NCBI RefSeq assembly: GCF_918797525.1
Contig: NZ_OU963893.1
Span: 930,001-994,000 of the forward strand
Source: an unidentified bacterial endosymbiont
GTDB taxonomy: Bacteria > Pseudomonadota > Gammaproteobacteria > Enterobacterales > Enterobacteriaceae
Length of the DNA: 64,000 nucleotides
Reading direction: 5' to 3'
Part shown: positions 49,656 through 58,176 of the stretch, in pieces
How positions within the stretch are numbered: position 1 is the stretch's first letter
Layout of the letters: the number at the start of each line of letters is the position of its first letter
The notes under the pieces: generated by a model
Databases searched by the model: none
What the model was told of the DNA's origin: nothing
What the model saw: the letters and a program-made list of their open reading frames with translations, nothing else
Made by a program: the position numbers and the translations under genes

Positions 49656-49987
49656 TTTTTTGACCTCTTTTTAAAATCTTGCAGATAACTAACGGCTTTA
49701 TCTAAATCGGCTGTTTGAGTTTTTTTGTTCCCACCAATTAGCAGGAGAATTATTTCGCCATCTTCGATTGAATAATAAACCCTGTAGCCAGGACCATAAT
49801 CAACTCGTAATTCCCAGACACCATCCCTTTCGAATTAATGATCTCCAAAATTCCCGCCCATAGCGCGGGCAATTCTGGAATCCACTTTTAACGCTGAGGT
49901 CTGATCTTTACGTCTTAATTTTTTCATCCAGTCGGTGTATGGAACCTCACCGTTTTCTGTCTGGTATCGTTTCGCCGTGTAAGGCAT
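49652..49987 (-). pseudogene. ParE/RelE-superfamily toxin with an ochre stop
   Basis: The frame from the ATG at 49987 reads MPYTAKRYQTENGEVPYTDW and continues with LRRKDQTSALKVDSRIARA, the start of the Gp49-like 'addiction module killer' family, then meets TAA at 49835-49837 (codon 51). Past it the frame continues undamaged as FERDGVWELRVDYGPGYRVYY and ends with a TGA overlapping the antitoxin start. Lys is usual at codon 51 (AAA to TAA, one base). The truncated product lacks the catalytic part. I infer an inactive toxin. Confidence 0.85.
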
Positions 49988-50020
49988 CTTGCCGCCCTCG
50001 CTCCCTTACCCTGTGTACAT

Positions 50021-50073
50021 TGTCTCTTACAAGTGACAGGGGGGTCAATACAAATCGTCTCTTATAAGTGACA
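50021..50073. promoter_or_regulatory. Twin palindromic operators of the toxin-antitoxin module
   Basis: TGTCTCTTACAAGTGACA (50021-50038) and CGTCTCTTATAAGTGACA (50056-50073) are near-identical imperfect palindromes 35 bases apart, 34-86 bases upstream of the toxin start. This is the usual place for antitoxin autorepression. Confidence 0.75.
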
Positions 50074-50338
50074 ATTTATATTGTACTTGTGTGCTATCAC
50101 CGAACTATCGGAAATCAGTACTGTATGGGTATACCCTAATGTGACAGGCTGAAGCGCCCTCCGGGCTTGTTTAACCCCTCCCCTGGTCAGAAGCAAGTAC
50201 TGAATAGACTCACGGTTTTCGCTGCTGGTCAACAAAATTAAATACGATCACCAGAAATATTTTCTGGACACTTTTTCCGATAGTGCCGAAATGTACAATA
50301 TGGATAGCATTTTTTGTGCATAACAGAAGGGTCGCGAC

Positions 50339-51390
50339 GGCTTTGTTGAATAAATCAGAGCTAGCCGACAGGATGACTCCCGCTGGCACACCTGTTATGC
50401 GCTCCGGACGCTGTGCGGCATACCCAACAACGTCATTCGGTTTAGCGCTTTGACCATCGCCATTGCTTCTCCCACCTGCGCGTCATAGTCCCGCAAGCTC
50501 AGATGGCCACCCAGTAACGTTTTGATACGGAACATCGCGGTTTCTGCCACTGAACGACGGTGATAGCTCACTTTCTTTTTGACACTATTACTGCCACTTA
50601 GATGCTGATTCGCCACAGCGTGGTTACGTTCATGGTACTTGTCTGGCCAGTATTGCGCACCGCTTCGTGGCGGGATTAGCGGCCTGATTATTTTCCTCAA
50701 TAACACATCATGGCAATAGCGCGTGTCATAAGCGCCGTCTGCCGAGGCCTCCCGGATTTTCCGGTGAGTCTGGTTAATCAGCCCCGGCAGTGCCTGCGCA
50801 TCTGTCGTACCGCTGAGCGATAAATCGGCACAGATAATCTCGTGCGTCACACTGTCTGCGGCCAGATGAAGCTTACGCCACACTCTGCGCCTGTCAGACC
50901 CGTGCTGCCTGACTTTCCATTCGCCTTCGCCGAAGACTTTCAGGCCTGTACTGTCGATGACGAGGTGCGAAATTTCACCACGTGTGGGGGTTTTTATGTT
51001 GATGTTGGCGCTCTTTGCGCGTTTGCTGATCAGAGAGTAGTCCGGGCAGCGCAGCGGCAGAGCCATCTGTTTAAAAATTGAGTCAACAAAGCCCTGTAAA
51101 GCCCGGAGTGGCAGGTTGAACACGCGCTTCATCATCAGAACCGTAGTGATAGCCATATCGGTGTAGTGAAGCGGTCGTCCGCGACGTTCAGGCTGTGCTT
51201 TCTCTGTCCATGTAGCAATGGCGGACTCATCAAGCCAGACCGTCAGAGAACCGCGCTGTCTGAGCGCTTTGTTGTAGGCTGACCAGTTGGTGATTTTAAA
51301 TTTTTGCTTTGCCATGAGGATCCGATGCTGAAACGACTGTAGCGATCAGATCCGCCAATCTCCTGAAAGTTCGATTTATTCAACAAAGCC
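50339..51390 (-). mobile_element. IS903-like element (IS5 family), structurally complete
   Basis: The 18-base ends GGCTTTGTTGAATAAATC and its exact complement bound 1052 bases, the size of IS903. The transposase gene is intact. The nine bases outside each end differ (GGTCGCGAC and GACCATCGC), so no target duplication remains; it interrupts an IS3-family element on its right side. Confidence 0.93.
50395..51315 (-). CDS. IS5-family (IS903 group) transposase
   Basis: 306 residues, full length. The DDE catalytic residues are found in LVIDSTGLKVFG, ASADGAYDTRYC and the YHRRSVAETAMFRIK segment (the Y-(2)R-(3)E-(6)K signature). It begins MAKQKFKITNWSAYNK. Confidence 0.95.
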   Translation of the reverse strand: MAKQKFKITNWSAYNKALRQRGSLTVWLDESAIATWTEKAQPERRGRPLHYTDMAITTVLMMKRVFNLPLRALQGFVDSIFKQMALPLRCPDYSLISKRAKSANINIKTPTRGEISHLVIDSTGLKVFGEGEWKVRQHGSDRRRVWRKLHLAADSVTHEIICADLSLSGTTDAQALPGLINQTHRKIREASADGAYDTRYCHDVLLRKIIRPLIPPRSGAQYWPDKYHERNHAVANQHLSGSNSVKKKVSYHRRSVAETAMFRIKTLLGGHLSLRDYDAQVGEAMAMVKALNRMTLLGMPHSVRSA

Positions 51391-51955
<565 letters not shown>

Positions 51956-52139
51956 ATGCCACTACAAAAATGAGAGAAACTGTAATTGACCGTAGAAAGA
52001 CCGTAGCATGGAAGACAGAGATAGGCTTGCTAGAGGGTGTGGATGCCTTTAATAACAAGGAACATCTGCGAAAATGGCGAGAAAAACAGCAAACAAATAA
52101 CGTGTTGCAACGACCAGAAATCTACCGTAGCCAAGAAAG

Positions 52140-52168
52140 GAAAAAGCCCCGCTTTGCAGCGAGGCCTT
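52140..52168 (-). terminator. Rho-independent terminator of pheV
   Basis: On the minus strand GCCTCGCT, loop GCAA, AGCGGGGC then TTTTT, directly after the tRNA 3' end. Confidence 0.8.
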
Positions 52169-52176
52169 ATGAATAT

Positions 52177-52252
52177 TGGTGCCCGGACTCGGAATCGAAC
52201 CAAGGACACGGGGATTTTCAATCCCCTGCTCTACCGACTGAGCTATCCGGGC
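52177..52252 (-). tRNA. pheV: tRNA-Phe (GAA)
   Basis: 76 bases with encoded CCA. The acceptor stem GCCCGGA pairs with TCCGGGC, the anticodon loop TTGAAAA has GAA at positions 34-36, and the T-loop TTCGATTC is present. Location beside yqgA and speC identifies pheV. Its 3' half is the integration site of the accessory region: a copy lies at 35424. Confidence 0.98.
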
Positions 52253-52347
52253 AACGGGGCGCATTAAACCCGATTCGCCCCCCGCCGTCAACGAAATTTG
52301 TTGTCCCGGTTACAGACTGCGTATTCTCTCACCAGTTTGCTGTCATC

Positions 52348-53061
52348 TTAAGCGAGAATATGTATCCACAGTGCGGACAGCGGCATGGCGATGAGCAGGG
52401 CGGGCAGCATGTTTACCACTGCAAACATCTTAATCCCGCAAATACGTAACCCTGTTGCCAACAACAACAATCCCCCCACGGCGGAAAAGTCCGCCATCAT
52501 CGCTGGCGTAGTCAGCGGCAGAATAAGCGCGGCGCAGGCCGCTAGCGCCAGTTGAATCAGCAGCATTGGCACGCAAATCGCGGCGACCGCGACACCCAGC
52601 ATAGTAGCGAAAATAGTGGCCGTGAAGAAATCGAGAAACGCCTTTGCAATCAAAATGCTGGGGTCACCGGTCATTCCTTCCTGCATCGCGCCAAAAATCC
52701 CTGTACCGCTGGCGCAAAACAGAATAATTATCGCAACGTAGTTTTGAATAAACGACTCGTGAGCGCCGTGTTTTGCTTTACCCGGGCGGGTAATCAGATT
52801 TTTGGCTTTACCGACGACACTATTGATCCCTTTTTCCAGACTGCAGAACTCGCCAATCAGCGTGCCGAGCAGGGTTGCCAGCACCATCACCGGCAGGTTG
52901 GCGCACTTGATTATCAGCAAAATGCCAATCCCCAACGATGCCAGGCCAAAAACAGAGGGCATGGACAGGCGAATACGCTCCGGCAAGCTCTGGCTCAACA
53001 CTGCGCCCAGTACGCCACCCAGTAGTACTGCGCCTGCATTGATAAACGGTCCAATAACCAC
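52348..53061 (-). CDS. yqgA: DUF554 inner-membrane protein YqgA
   Basis: 237 residues (E. coli 235) with six to seven membrane helices; begins MVIGPFINAGAVLLGG from a GTG with CAGGAG upstream. The family motif SFIQNYVAIIILFCASGTGIFGAM is conserved. The function is unknown; it may transport a small solute. The open frame continues upstream to 53718, but that extension runs opposite to speC and is noise. Confidence 0.94.
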   Translation of the reverse strand: MVIGPFINAGAVLLGGVLGAVLSQSLPERIRLSMPSVFGLASLGIGILLIIKCANLPVMVLATLLGTLIGEFCSLEKGINSVVGKAKNLITRPGKAKHGAHESFIQNYVAIIILFCASGTGIFGAMQEGMTGDPSILIAKAFLDFFTATIFATMLGVAVAAICVPMLLIQLALAACAALILPLTTPAMMADFSAVGGLLLLATGLRICGIKMFAVVNMLPALLIAMPLSALWIHILA

Positions 53062-53185
53062 AGCAAACTCCTGTTTTTTAATCATTGATATTGCATGATT
53101 ATGGCACGTAAGAGTTAAATCCAGTCCATTTTTGGATGATAAAATGCATATTGATTCCCTGTTGCGCCCGAAAATAAAAGGTGCC

Positions 53186-53308
53186 ATGATTGCGCGAATT
53201 TTCTCCTCCCTCTCCCTGTATACGGAGCCGCCAATGATGATGCTGTCTGTCGCTGCGCGAACGCTCACCCGTATTGTTGTCATCACCTTCTGTCTCACCG
53301 TCCGGTGA
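53186..53308 (+). CDS. Possible 40-codon leader peptide upstream of speC
   Basis: ATG at 53186 follows AAGGTG at five bases. The frame encodes MIARIFSSLSLYTEPP then a hydrophobic, Arg-containing tail (TLTRIVVITFCLTVR) and stops with TGA at 53306, 14 bases before the ATG chosen for speC; GTGA overlaps an alternative in-frame speC start at 53305. Leader peptides control other ornithine decarboxylase genes (speFL for speF). No homologue is known to me, so a role in polyamine or ornithine feedback on speC is inference. Confidence 0.45.
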   Translation: MIARIFSSLSLYTEPPMMMLSVAARTLTRIVVITFCLTVR

Positions 53309-53322
53309 GGGTAAATGCACAT

Positions 53323-55458
53323 ATGAAAACCATGAAAATTGCCGTCAGCCGCGAGCTGGTGTCCGTTGTATCTACGCATCGGGAAAAGGTGACGCTGGAT
53401 AACACTGATTTTACCGATGTGGCGGCAGTCGTCATTACAGTCGCTGAAAGTCGCAGCGGTATTCTTGCATTGCTCAAACGCACGGGCTTTCAGCTTCCGG
53501 TGTTTATGTTCACGCATGAAACTGAAGATATGCCTGAAGGGGTCATCTCCATTATGGCGGGTAAAGCGCAGGAATTTCTGGAACTGGAGTCTGCCGCCTG
53601 TCGTTATGAAGAGAACCTGCTGCCGCCATTTTTTGACACGCTGAGCCAGTATGTGGCGATGGGGAACAGCACCTTTGCCTGCCCCGGCCATCAGCACGGC
53701 GCGTTTTTCAAAAAACATCCTGCGGGACGGCAGTTCTATGAGTTCTTCGGTGAGAATGTGTTTCGTGCCGATATGTGCAACGCTGATGTGAAGCTCGGGG
53801 ATTTATTGATCCACGAAGGTTCAGCCAAGCATGCACAAAAGTTCGCTGCAAAGGTTTTCAACGCCGACAAAACGTATTTCGTGCTCAACGGTACGTCTGC
53901 CGCCAATAAGGTGGTAACCAACGCGCTGCTGACCCGTGGCGAGCTGGTGCTGTTCGATCGTAACAACCATAAGTCTAACCATCACGGTGCGCTGATCCAG
54001 GCTGGCGCCACGCCCGTTTATCTTGAGGCGGCGCGTAACCCGTTCGGTTTTATTGGCGGCATTGACGAGCACTGCTTTGATGACGCCTGGCTGCGAAACC
54101 AGGTCCGCGAAATTGCGCCGGAAAAAGCCGATGCGGCACGCCCGTTCCGTCTGGCGATCATCCAGCTTGGCACGTACGATGGTACGATCTACAACGCCCG
54201 TCAGGTGATCGACAAGATCGGCCATCTGTGTGACTATATTCTGTTTGACTCTGCATGGGTGGGTTACGAGCAATTTATTCCGATGATGGCGGGGACGTCG
54301 CCTCTGTTGCTGGAACTAAATGAGAACGATCCGGGAATTTTCGTGACCCAATCAGTGCATAAACAACTGGCCGGGTTCTCGCAAACCTCGCAGATCCATA
54401 AAAAGGATAACCATCTTCGTGGGCAGGCACGCTTCTGCCCGCATAAGCGTCTCAACAATGCCTTTATGCTGCACGCTTCAACCAGTCCGTTTTATCCGCT
54501 TTTTGCGGCGCTTGATGTCAACGCCAGGATCCACGAAGGCGAGAGCGGGCGCAGGCTGTGGGCGGAGTGCGTCGAGCTGGGCATTGAGGCGCGCAAAGCC
54601 ATTATTGCCAACTGTCATATGATCAAACCCTTTATTCCCCCGGTGGTGGCGGGGCGGCCGTGGCAGGACCATGCGACTCACACCATCGCCAGCGAGCTTC
54701 GCTTTTTTAGTTTTGAGCCGGGTGCAAAATGGCACGGGTTTGAAGGGTATGCCCGCGAGCAATATTTTGTCGACCCGTGCAAACTGCTACTGACCACGCC
54801 GGGTATTGATGCCCAAACCGGGCACTATACGGAGTTCGGCATTCCGGCGACCATTCTTGCCAACTACCTGCGCGAAAACGGTATTGTGCCGGAGAAGTGC
54901 GATCTCAACTCGATCCTGTTCCTGCTCACACCTGCCGAAAGCAGCGAGAAGCTGGCGCAACTGGTGGCTATGCTTGGCCAGTTTGAGCAGCATATTGAAG
55001 ACGATACGCCGCTTGCGGACGTGCTGCCGACTATTTATCAAAAATATCCGGTGCGTTATCGCGATTACACCCTTCGTCAGCTGTGCCAGGAGATGCACGA
55101 CCTCTACGTCAGCTTCAATGTTAAAGACCTGCAGAAGGCGATGTTCCGCCAGCAGAGTCTGCCAGAGGTGATGATGAACCCGCAGGATGCCAACCAGGAA
55201 TATATTCGCGGGAACGTTGAGCTGGTGCGTATTCGTGATGCCGCAGGGCGCATCGCTGCTGAAGGCGCGCTGCCTTACCCGCCAGGCGTGCTGTGCGTGG
55301 TGCCAGGTGAGGTCTGGGGCGGGGCGGTGCAGCGCTACTTTCTGGCGCTGGAGGAGGGCATCAACATGCTTCCGGGCTTCTCGCCGGAACTGCAGGGCGT
55401 TTACAGCGAGAAAGATGCGGACGGGATTAAGCGGCTGTACGGGTATGTTTTGAAATAA
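53323..55458 (+). CDS. speC: Biosynthetic ornithine decarboxylase SpeC
   Basis: 711 residues, equal to E. coli SpeC. This PLP enzyme makes putrescine from ornithine. The PLP lysine is in FVTQSVHKQLAGFSQTSQIH (about residue 355), and GNSTFACPGHQHGAF and the C-terminal PYPPGVLCVVPGE are conserved. The N-terminal wing domain is degenerate compared with the inducible enzymes, as in E. coli. The ATG at 53323 matches the E. coli start (MKTMKIAVS here, MKSMNIAAS there); an in-frame GTG lies 18 bases upstream. Confidence 0.96.
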   Translation: MKTMKIAVSRELVSVVSTHREKVTLDNTDFTDVAAVVITVAESRSGILALLKRTGFQLPVFMFTHETEDMPEGVISIMAGKAQEFLELESAACRYEENLLPPFFDTLSQYVAMGNSTFACPGHQHGAFFKKHPAGRQFYEFFGENVFRADMCNADVKLGDLLIHEGSAKHAQKFAAKVFNADKTYFVLNGTSAANKVVTNALLTRGELVLFDRNNHKSNHHGALIQAGATPVYLEAARNPFGFIGGIDEHCFDDAWLRNQVREIAPEKADAARPFRLAIIQLGTYDGTIYNARQVIDKIGHLCDYILFDSAWVGYEQFIPMMAGTSPLLLELNENDPGIFVTQSVHKQLAGFSQTSQIHKKDNHLRGQARFCPHKRLNNAFMLHASTSPFYPLFAALDVNARIHEGESGRRLWAECVELGIEARKAIIANCHMIKPFIPPVVAGRPWQDHATHTIASELRFFSFEPGAKWHGFEGYAREQYFVDPCKLLLTTPGIDAQTGHYTEFGIPATILANYLRENGIVPEKCDLNSILFLLTPAESSEKLAQLVAMLGQFEQHIEDDTPLADVLPTIYQKYPVRYRDYTLRQLCQEMHDLYVSFNVKDLQKAMFRQQSLPEVMMNPQDANQEYIRGNVELVRIRDAAGRIAAEGALPYPPGVLCVVPGEVWGGAVQRYFLALEEGINMLPGFSPELQGVYSEKDADGIKRLYGYVLK

Positions 55459-55511
55459 CAGCCTCTCACCCTAACCCTCGACCCTATGGGAAGAAGGTGA
55501 AGGTGAGGGGA
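55459..55511. repeat. Dispersed CCCTCACCC-type hairpin after speC
   Basis: CTCTCACCCTAACCCT pairs imperfectly with GAAGGTGAAGGTGAGGGG around a CCCTATGGG centre. It lies between the convergent ends of speC and the response regulator and resembles the element after ftsP. Confidence 0.5.
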
Positions 55512-56204
55512 TCACACCTCACTGCGCCGGTACATTCTTCGCGGATGGCCAATTTTCCCGTAAAGCATCTCCACGTCCAGAAACCCTGTCTCCACGCAGT
55601 GTTCAAGGTAGCGCCGGGTGGTGGTTTTACTCAATCCCGTCTCACCAACGACTTCGTCCACCGAAAAACAGTGCGTCGCGTTGTCATTAAACAGCGTCTG
55701 CACCCGCGCCAGCGTATTTTCCTCAATGCCTTTATTGCCGTTGTCCTGGCGGTAGTTTTTTGCCTGCAACTGGTAAAGGGAATCCACGTTTTGCTGGTCG
55801 ACAATCTTCCACACGCGCTGTTGTTCGGCAAATTGCACGAAGCGTTCCAGCGACTGGCTGAGCCGCTTCCAGGAAACCGGCTTGAGGATATAATCAAACG
55901 CGCCGTTGCGGATCGCCTGGCTACAAGTATCCATGTCGCTGGCGGCGGTAATAAAAATCACCGAGCAATTAGCGCGGGTCAGCATCGGGTTACTGATAAG
56001 CGTGATGCCCTTTCCGTCCGGCAGGTAGTTATCCAACAGCATCAGCTGCGGCTGTTTGCTTTCAAGCTGAATATGCGCCTCCGCCAGCGACGAGGCGATC
56101 CCTATCAGCCTCAGGCGCGGGTGTTTACCGATCAGCTCCGCGTGCAGTTGCGCCAGTTCATTCTCGTCTTCAACAATCAGTACGTCGATAAGTTCATGAT
56201 GCAT
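55512..56204 (-). CDS. dpiA: Citrate two-component response regulator (CitB/DpiA)
   Basis: 230 residues from the ATG at 56204 (the open frame extends further but overlaps the kinase). The receiver domain has VEDE at about 11-14 and phospho-acceptor Asp58 in LMLLDNYLPDGKGI, with the switch Lys in DYILKPVSW. The C-terminal helix-turn-helix SVDEVVGETGLSKTTTRRYL is as in CitB/DpiA/DcuR. It activates citrate-fermentation genes anaerobically. It starts inside the kinase gene (11-base overlap). Confidence 0.9.
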   Translation of the reverse strand: MHHELIDVLIVEDENELAQLHAELIGKHPRLRLIGIASSLAEAHIQLESKQPQLMLLDNYLPDGKGITLISNPMLTRANCSVIFITAASDMDTCSQAIRNGAFDYILKPVSWKRLSQSLERFVQFAEQQRVWKIVDQQNVDSLYQLQAKNYRQDNGNKGIEENTLARVQTLFNDNATHCFSVDEVVGETGLSKTTTRRYLEHCVETGFLDVEMLYGKIGHPRRMYRRSEV

Positions 56205-57834
56205 AATCGGTATCTTCCAGTTTCTGTGCGGGACGCCGGGCGGTTCCCGTGGCGGGAATAAACAAAGAAAAAATTGCACCGCGTGGGATGTTATCGGCGA
56301 CTTCTATCGCGCCGCCAGCCTGCGTGACGTAGCTTTCAATCAGATACAGGCCGATGCCATGATCGCCGCGCGTTTTGGTGGTGATGCCGCGTTCAAATAT
56401 CCGTTCACGGATGTCTGGTTTGATGCCGATGCCCTGGTCGGCCACTTCAATAATCAGTTCTTGCTCGCTCAGTTTTATCAGCACGTCAACCGGCGCATGT
56501 GGGAGCGGGGCGCGCTGGGTGGCTTCAATGGCGTTATCCAGCAAATTGCCGATAATGGAAATCAACTCTTCTTCAGGCAGGGTCTGGAACGCTCTGTCCA
56601 TCCGGCAGGCCGGGTCGAAATTCAGCTCCACGCCTTTTTCACGCGCGCGTGCCGCTTTCCCTAACAGCAGGCCGCACAGCGTCGGGGAGCGAAAACGTGA
56701 CGAGATAAAGTCCAGCAGCTCCTGAGCGTGTTCCGACTGCGCCTGAATATAGCCAATCGCCTCTTCATAGCGTCCCATATGCAGCAGGCCAGAGAGCGTG
56801 GTCATGCGGTTTAGCTGCTCGTGGCGCATGATGCGCAGGTTATCGACATAGCGTTTAACCTGGCTCAACTGCGCGCTGAGCGAGTCGATCTCGTTGCGAT
56901 CGCGGAAGGTGATCACCCAGCCCTGAAGGGAATCTTCCAGCATAATGCGCACCCGGCTTGCAATCACGGTGAGGTCGTTAAAGCGGCAAATCTCGTCATG
57001 TGTATCTTTCGCCAGCATGGTCCGGGCATTGAAGAACGCAACAGGAGCGATGACGTTGCTAATCAGCTGGCCGCGCAGTGCTCGCGCGGGTTGGCTCAGG
57101 CCCAACAGCTTACGCGCCGCCTGGTTGATCACTTCAATGCGCAGGTTATCATCAATGGCTATCACTCCTTCATAAATCGATTCCATCATCGCTTTTTGCT
57201 GGCGCACCAGCAGACCGATCTCTCGCGGCTCAAGAGAGAAGATCTGCTTTTTGATACTGCGGGTGAAGAACCAGGAAAAGATAAACAGGGCGATCAGCAA
57301 CAGCACGCCAGCGATCAGAATATTGACCACTTTATTGACGGTGATGGTGTCCAGGTAGCTGGTCAAATACCCCACCGAGACAATCCCCACCACCTGCCCG
57401 GCATTGTTGAAAATAGGGGCTTTGCTGCGCAGAGAAATACCCAAACCGCCCTTACGGATGGTGGTGGTGCTCTTGCCGCGCAACACCTCTTCGTTGTCAC
57501 CGCCCACCAGAGTTTTACCCACCCGGTCGGCAAAGACAGAATGAAACAGATGCAGCCCTTTGTTATCCCCTATCACAATAAAACTGGCATCGCTGTGGGC
57601 GGCTATTTTTTGCATGAAATCATGGATGGCGTTGATATCTTTGCGTTCAACTTGTTTACGCAGAGAGGGAATAAGCGCAATCTCTTCAGCCTGTATTTTT
57701 GCGCGCGCGCTCATCTCCTGATAAAGCTGCCTGCCGACATCGACATAATAATATCCCCCCAGCAGCGCAAACAGGACTGAGAAAAACGCAACCAAAGAAA
57801 CGAACAGCTTAATTTGAAACGATACTTTCATCAT
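56194..57834 (-). CDS. dpiB: Citrate sensor histidine kinase (CitA/DpiB)
   Basis: About 546 residues. Helix 1 (about 7-28), a periplasmic PAS (PASp) sensor domain (about 30-170), helix 2 (about 172-195), a cytoplasmic PAS domain (about 215-320), then the kinase core: H-box LRIMRHEQLNRM with the phospho-acceptor His, N box NLLDNAIEATQ, G boxes DQGIGI and GDHGIGLYL. The sensor has SASFIVIGDNKG-type and TIRKGGLGISLRSKAPI segments of citrate-sensing CitA. The start codon is uncertain (GTG 57840 or ATG 57834/57831). Confidence 0.9.
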   Translation of the reverse strand: MMKVSFQIKLFVSLVAFFSVLFALLGGYYYVDVGRQLYQEMSARAKIQAEEIALIPSLRKQVERKDINAIHDFMQKIAAHSDASFIVIGDNKGLHLFHSVFADRVGKTLVGGDNEEVLRGKSTTTIRKGGLGISLRSKAPIFNNAGQVVGIVSVGYLTSYLDTITVNKVVNILIAGVLLLIALFIFSWFFTRSIKKQIFSLEPREIGLLVRQQKAMMESIYEGVIAIDDNLRIEVINQAARKLLGLSQPARALRGQLISNVIAPVAFFNARTMLAKDTHDEICRFNDLTVIASRVRIMLEDSLQGWVITFRDRNEIDSLSAQLSQVKRYVDNLRIMRHEQLNRMTTLSGLLHMGRYEEAIGYIQAQSEHAQELLDFISSRFRSPTLCGLLLGKAARAREKGVELNFDPACRMDRAFQTLPEEELISIIGNLLDNAIEATQRAPLPHAPVDVLIKLSEQELIIEVADQGIGIKPDIRERIFERGITTKTRGDHGIGLYLIESYVTQAGGAIEVADNIPRGAIFSLFIPATGTARRPAQKLEDTDYAS

Positions 57835-57908
57835 TATCACGAGGGGTAATAGCAGGTGTGGTTAATATATCATCTTTTTTCAGGTGAATACCCGCCTTAC
57901 GGAAAACT

Positions 57909-57924
57909 TGTGATCCCTTGCACA
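57909..57924. promoter_or_regulatory. Candidate CRP site in the citrate divergent region
   Basis: TGTGA, six bases, GCACA differs by one base from the ideal TGTGA-N6-TCACA. It lies between the divergent dpiB and the transporter operon. Catabolite control of citrate genes is known in Klebsiella. Confidence 0.5.
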
Positions 57925-58008
57925 GCGCTGTCTATAAGAGATTTATCTGAAAGCGTTAACCGCCAGAGGCGAAATTCATAAATGTTATTTGCATGCTCAC
58001 TTTAGAAA

Positions 58009-58077
58009 AGAAACCATAAAAACCACGGCAAAAAATAAGGTCTGAATCACATTAAATAAAAGAAACCATTAAAACCA
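58009..58077. promoter_or_regulatory. Direct repeats, candidate CitB/DpiA binding sites
   Basis: AGAAACCATAAAAACCA (58009-58025) and AGAAACCATTAAAACCA (58061-58077) match at 16 of 17 bases and are 52 bases apart, about five helical turns, followed by CCATTAAAAC at 58084. AT-rich repeats of this kind upstream of the operon are likely regulator sites. Confidence 0.45.
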
Positions 58078-58176
58078 TAATCGCCATTAAAACTTCGTTT
58101 TTAATATGTCGCTCCTCACATAAAGTAAGCCTTTGTGACGCTACGCTGAAAGCACAAAATAACGAAGGGGCTTATT

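Noticed and set aside
53062..53718. Open frame extending yqgA upstream to a 456-residue protein
   Set aside because: The extension lies antisense to the speC 5' region; the GTG at 53061 with CAGGAG gives the conserved length and start of YqgA.
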